15,515 nt of DNA from Bacteroidota bacterium (GTDB lineage: Bacteria; Bacteroidota; Bacteroidia; Bacteroidales; Bacteroidaceae), in the NCBI GenBank assembly GCA_023415545.1, contig JAEZKJ010000150.1, positions 1 to 15,515 on the forward strand. Direction: 5' to 3'. The position numbers were made by a program, and so were the translations under genes. The notes beneath the pieces are model-generated. The model ran no database searches. It saw only the letters and a list, made by a program, of their open reading frames with translations, and was not told the origin of the DNA. This document shows, piece after piece, positions 14,995 to 15,515 of the stretch. Position 1 is the first letter of the stretch. The number at the start of each line of letters is the position of its first letter.

Positions 14995-15515
14995 ATGCAA
15001 AAAAGTATTTGGCTTTTCAATCCCGAACATGATATGGCATTGGCGTCATATTCAGTTTATTATATGATTCCTAATCGAATTAATAAGATGAAATCGGACT
15101 TATCGATACTACCAATTTGGTATGTAGAAGAGGGTGAAAAATCATCATTTATACTGTGTGATGAGAATAATTCACATTTTTTTAAAGAGATGCAAAAGCT
15201 ATTTCCTCAATTGCAATCGACATCAATTTTATATTCATTAAAAGGGGAATTTGAATCAATAATACCATGGGGATGGAACCCTGCTTTATTATATAATATT
15301 GAGCACTCGGATGTATCAATTAATAAATTACCAAATTATAGTGATATCGATTCATTACGAAATTTATCAAGTAGAAATAGTGGTGTAAATATTCTTTCTT
15401 CTTTTTATAAATTAGAACCCATCAAGTCGACAATATATGAGAATGGAGATGGAGCTATCGCTATTTCTTTTAATTCTACTATTGACGTGAATAATTTTAT
15501 TCAAAAGTATAATGA
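14995..15515 (+). CDS. Uncharacterised Bacteroidota protein, FNPEHDMALA start (partial, right edge)
   Basis: ATG at 14995, open for 173 codons to the window end, so the C terminus is missing. The protein begins MQKSIWLFNPEHDMALA, followed by YYMIPNRINKMKSDLSILPI and a Trp-Tyr. Further on it has IIPWGWNPALLYNIE (about residues 89-103) and a LRNLSSRNSG segment (about 121-130). From memory, a widespread Bacteroidota family of unknown function has the same pattern: an FNPEHDxALA start, a WGWxPAL motif in the middle and an LSxR motif after it, but I cannot name it and assign no function. There is no signal peptide, so it is probably cytoplasmic. Codon use looks normal. It diverges from the ATPase gene. 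Confidence 0.8.
   Translation, partial: MQKSIWLFNPEHDMALASYSVYYMIPNRINKMKSDLSILPIWYVEEGEKSSFILCDENNSHFFKEMQKLFPQLQSTSILYSLKGEFESIIPWGWNPALLYNIEHSDVSINKLPNYSDIDSLRNLSSRNSGVNILSSFYKLEPIKSTIYENGDGAIAISFNSTIDVNNFIQKYN

Noticed and set aside
1..15515. CRISPR array, insertion sequence, tRNA, integrase or phage system
   Set aside because: No regularly spaced direct repeats, transposase or integrase motifs, terminal inverted repeats or tRNA-like cloverleaf were seen on either strand.

Overview
The window is a stretch of an AT-rich chromosome from an anaerobic member of the Bacteroidota, most likely the order Bacteroidales. The evidence is a SusC/SusD pair, a fimbrillin-type lipoprotein with a Bacteroidota-style surface-export signal after its lipobox cysteine, promoters that fit the TTTG / TAnnTTTG pattern of the phylum, and a single-chain pyruvate:ferredoxin oxidoreductase, which is typical of strict anaerobes. 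I cannot name the genus. No RNA genes, insertion sequences, CRISPR arrays or phage genes are visible.

Layout. Positions 1-63 hold the tail of an unrecognised + strand reading frame. Positions 308-2979 form a two-gene + strand unit: a 38-residue acidic peptide gene, then an 841-residue lipoprotein with an N-terminal fimbrillin (Mfa-like) region and two related parallel beta-helix-like modules. A 677-bp non-coding stretch follows, with two terminator-like hairpins about 200 bp apart and then a very AT-rich leader with a TATATTTG promoter element. Positions 3657-9001 encode a SusC/SusD outer-membrane uptake pair closed by a strong hairpin terminator. No glycan-degrading enzyme or dedicated regulator lies beside the pair, so its substrate cannot be inferred.

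From 9108 to 14855 the genes run on the minus strand and converge on susD. Read in the direction of transcription they are an AAA_14/DUF4143-type ATPase, 35 bp later the pyruvate:ferredoxin oxidoreductase closed by a perfect hairpin terminator, and then a separately transcribed rubrerythrin-like/VIT1 fusion, probably an iron (or manganese) transporter. At the right edge a + strand gene diverges from the ATPase. It is cut by the window end and starts with an FNPEHDMALA motif that I associate with uncharacterised Bacteroidota proteins.

Functionally the window joins cell-surface functions (adhesin-like lipoprotein, nutrient importer) to central anaerobic metabolism and iron handling. The iron-sulfur-rich oxidoreductase and the iron transporter are neighbours, but a terminator separates them, so joint regulation is only a suggestion. 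The points most worth a second look are the small peptide gene coupled to the fimbrillin/beta-helix lipoprotein, the near-canonical lipoprotein export signal, and the ATPase whose Walker B motif reads DQ instead of DE.
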